A stretch of 37,724 nucleotides of DNA, from positions 1 through 37,724 of IMG/VR virus record IMGVR_UViG_3300006805_000070. One strand, given 5' to 3'. This document shows positions 37,233-37,724 of this stretch, in pieces (the stretch's first letter is position 1; every line of letters begins with the position of its first letter). The translations under genes and the position numbers were made by a program. This DNA is from a virus. The notes beneath the pieces are model-generated. The model was given only the letters and a program-made list of their open reading frames with translations, had not been told where the DNA came from and did no database searches.

Positions 37233-37649
37233 ATGTTCAAAGACAATGACGTTTACATTTACTACCCAACCGGGCATTGTAAATCCGGTATTGCCATCTG
37301 CCAAGATGGTGCTCTTTGGGATACCTACTGGGATAGGGACCGAAGCCAAGTCAACACGGCTGAGGTCACCTTGACCCTCCTCGGGAATTTGGACGATTTC
37401 CACGTTCTCACCAACGACAACCCAGACTATTATCTTTCTTCAGATATTCTTGATCTGAACCATCGAAACAGCAGTTCAGGGAATCTATATCGGCGCAATG
37501 GTGCGCAGAGAAACAAGGACAGAATGTTGGATGCCATGCTGATTAAGTACAGTGATCTGGTATCACAACGTCGAAGCTTGGACGATAAGATGTTGGATCT
37601 CAGACAAAACATCGAGAAGGTTAAGAACGGAGATTTGGATATTGTATAA
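37233..37649 (+). CDS. Hypothetical protein with C-terminal coiled coil
   Basis: 138 residues from ATG at 37233, with GAGG ten bases upstream. The first half is beta-rich (NDVYIYYPTGHCKSGIAIC, TAEVTLTLLGNLDDFHVL), the second basic and helical (RMLDAMLIKYSDLVSQRRSL, then DDKMLDLRQNIEKVKNG). No family recognised. A hairpin follows its stop at 37650-37698. Confidence 0.65.
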   Translation: MFKDNDVYIYYPTGHCKSGIAICQDGALWDTYWDRDRSQVNTAEVTLTLLGNLDDFHVLTNDNPDYYLSSDILDLNHRNSSSGNLYRRNGAQRNKDRMLDAMLIKYSDLVSQRRSLDDKMLDLRQNIEKVKNGDLDIV

Positions 37650-37698
37650 GGTTGGTGGGGTGAAGACCCTCTACACCTCATCCTTCACCCACCGAACC
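37650..37698 (+). terminator. Imperfect hairpin after the last gene
   Basis: GGTTGGTGGGGTGAAG (37650-37665) pairs with CTTCACCCACCGAACC (37683-37698), with one bulge and one mismatch and a 17-nt loop. No T-run follows, so termination is uncertain; it could protect the transcript end. Confidence 0.4.
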
Positions 37699-37724
37699 AT
37701 CACCTTCATGATCCATCGACACGA

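Overview
The window is part of the genome of a tailed double-stranded DNA phage with a long, flexible, lambda-type (siphovirus) tail. The evidence is a complete head and tail morphogenesis block in lambda/HK97-like order: a GpA-type large terminase, portal, protease-scaffold, HK97-fold capsid, head-tail connectors, tail tube, frameshifted tail chaperones, a very long tape measure, and M, L, K, I and J tail-tip homologues. No integrase, repressor, lysis cassette, DNA polymerase or rRNA is visible. The host cannot be named from the sequence. Dense ATGA/TGATG overlaps, Shine-Dalgarno sequences and rho-independent terminators are bacterial in style.

Layout: positions 1-20875 are on the minus strand and hold the virion genes, read from the terminase (20875) leftward to the tail-tip protein J, which runs off the left edge. 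The block is interrupted once, between the tail terminator and the tail tube, by a cassette made of an HNH endonuclease and a convergent plus-strand ribbon-helix-helix regulator. At about 20.9 kb transcription diverges. The plus-strand arm starts with a 163-aa gene back to back with the terminase, then a Prim-Pol/SF3 helicase replication protein and small genes, ending in a strong terminator at 25651-25670. A PD-(D/E)XK endonuclease gene follows.

From about 26.9 kb to the right edge lies a long accessory region of small, mostly unknown genes, many translationally coupled. It includes repeated protein families (the MTVAELI-type proteins, the GLKCAIGHC tandem pair and the xFWxxxxxAF repeat proteins), a second HNH endonuclease on the minus strand, and a zinc peptidase of the M20/M28 type.

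The most striking signal is a complete type I hammerhead ribozyme at about 26975-27043. Its conserved core contains the stop codon of a 26-residue membrane mini-gene, and it lies just upstream of a 205-aa gene. Several genes in this arm are preceded by a recurring small hairpin (stem CNCTTA/TAAGNG, loop YYGG) with compensatory base changes, directly before the start codon. Other unexplained structures are a perfect 22-bp inverted repeat at 27819-27871, a 67-nt imperfect inverted repeat flanking a seven-copy TTTCTTC tract at 32663-32999 (candidate replication origin or mobile element), and a structured gene-free stretch at 37028-37232. In the structural block there is a canonical T TTT TTA slippery site for the G/GT tail chaperones and a 17-residue cationic amphipathic peptide gene between capsid genes.
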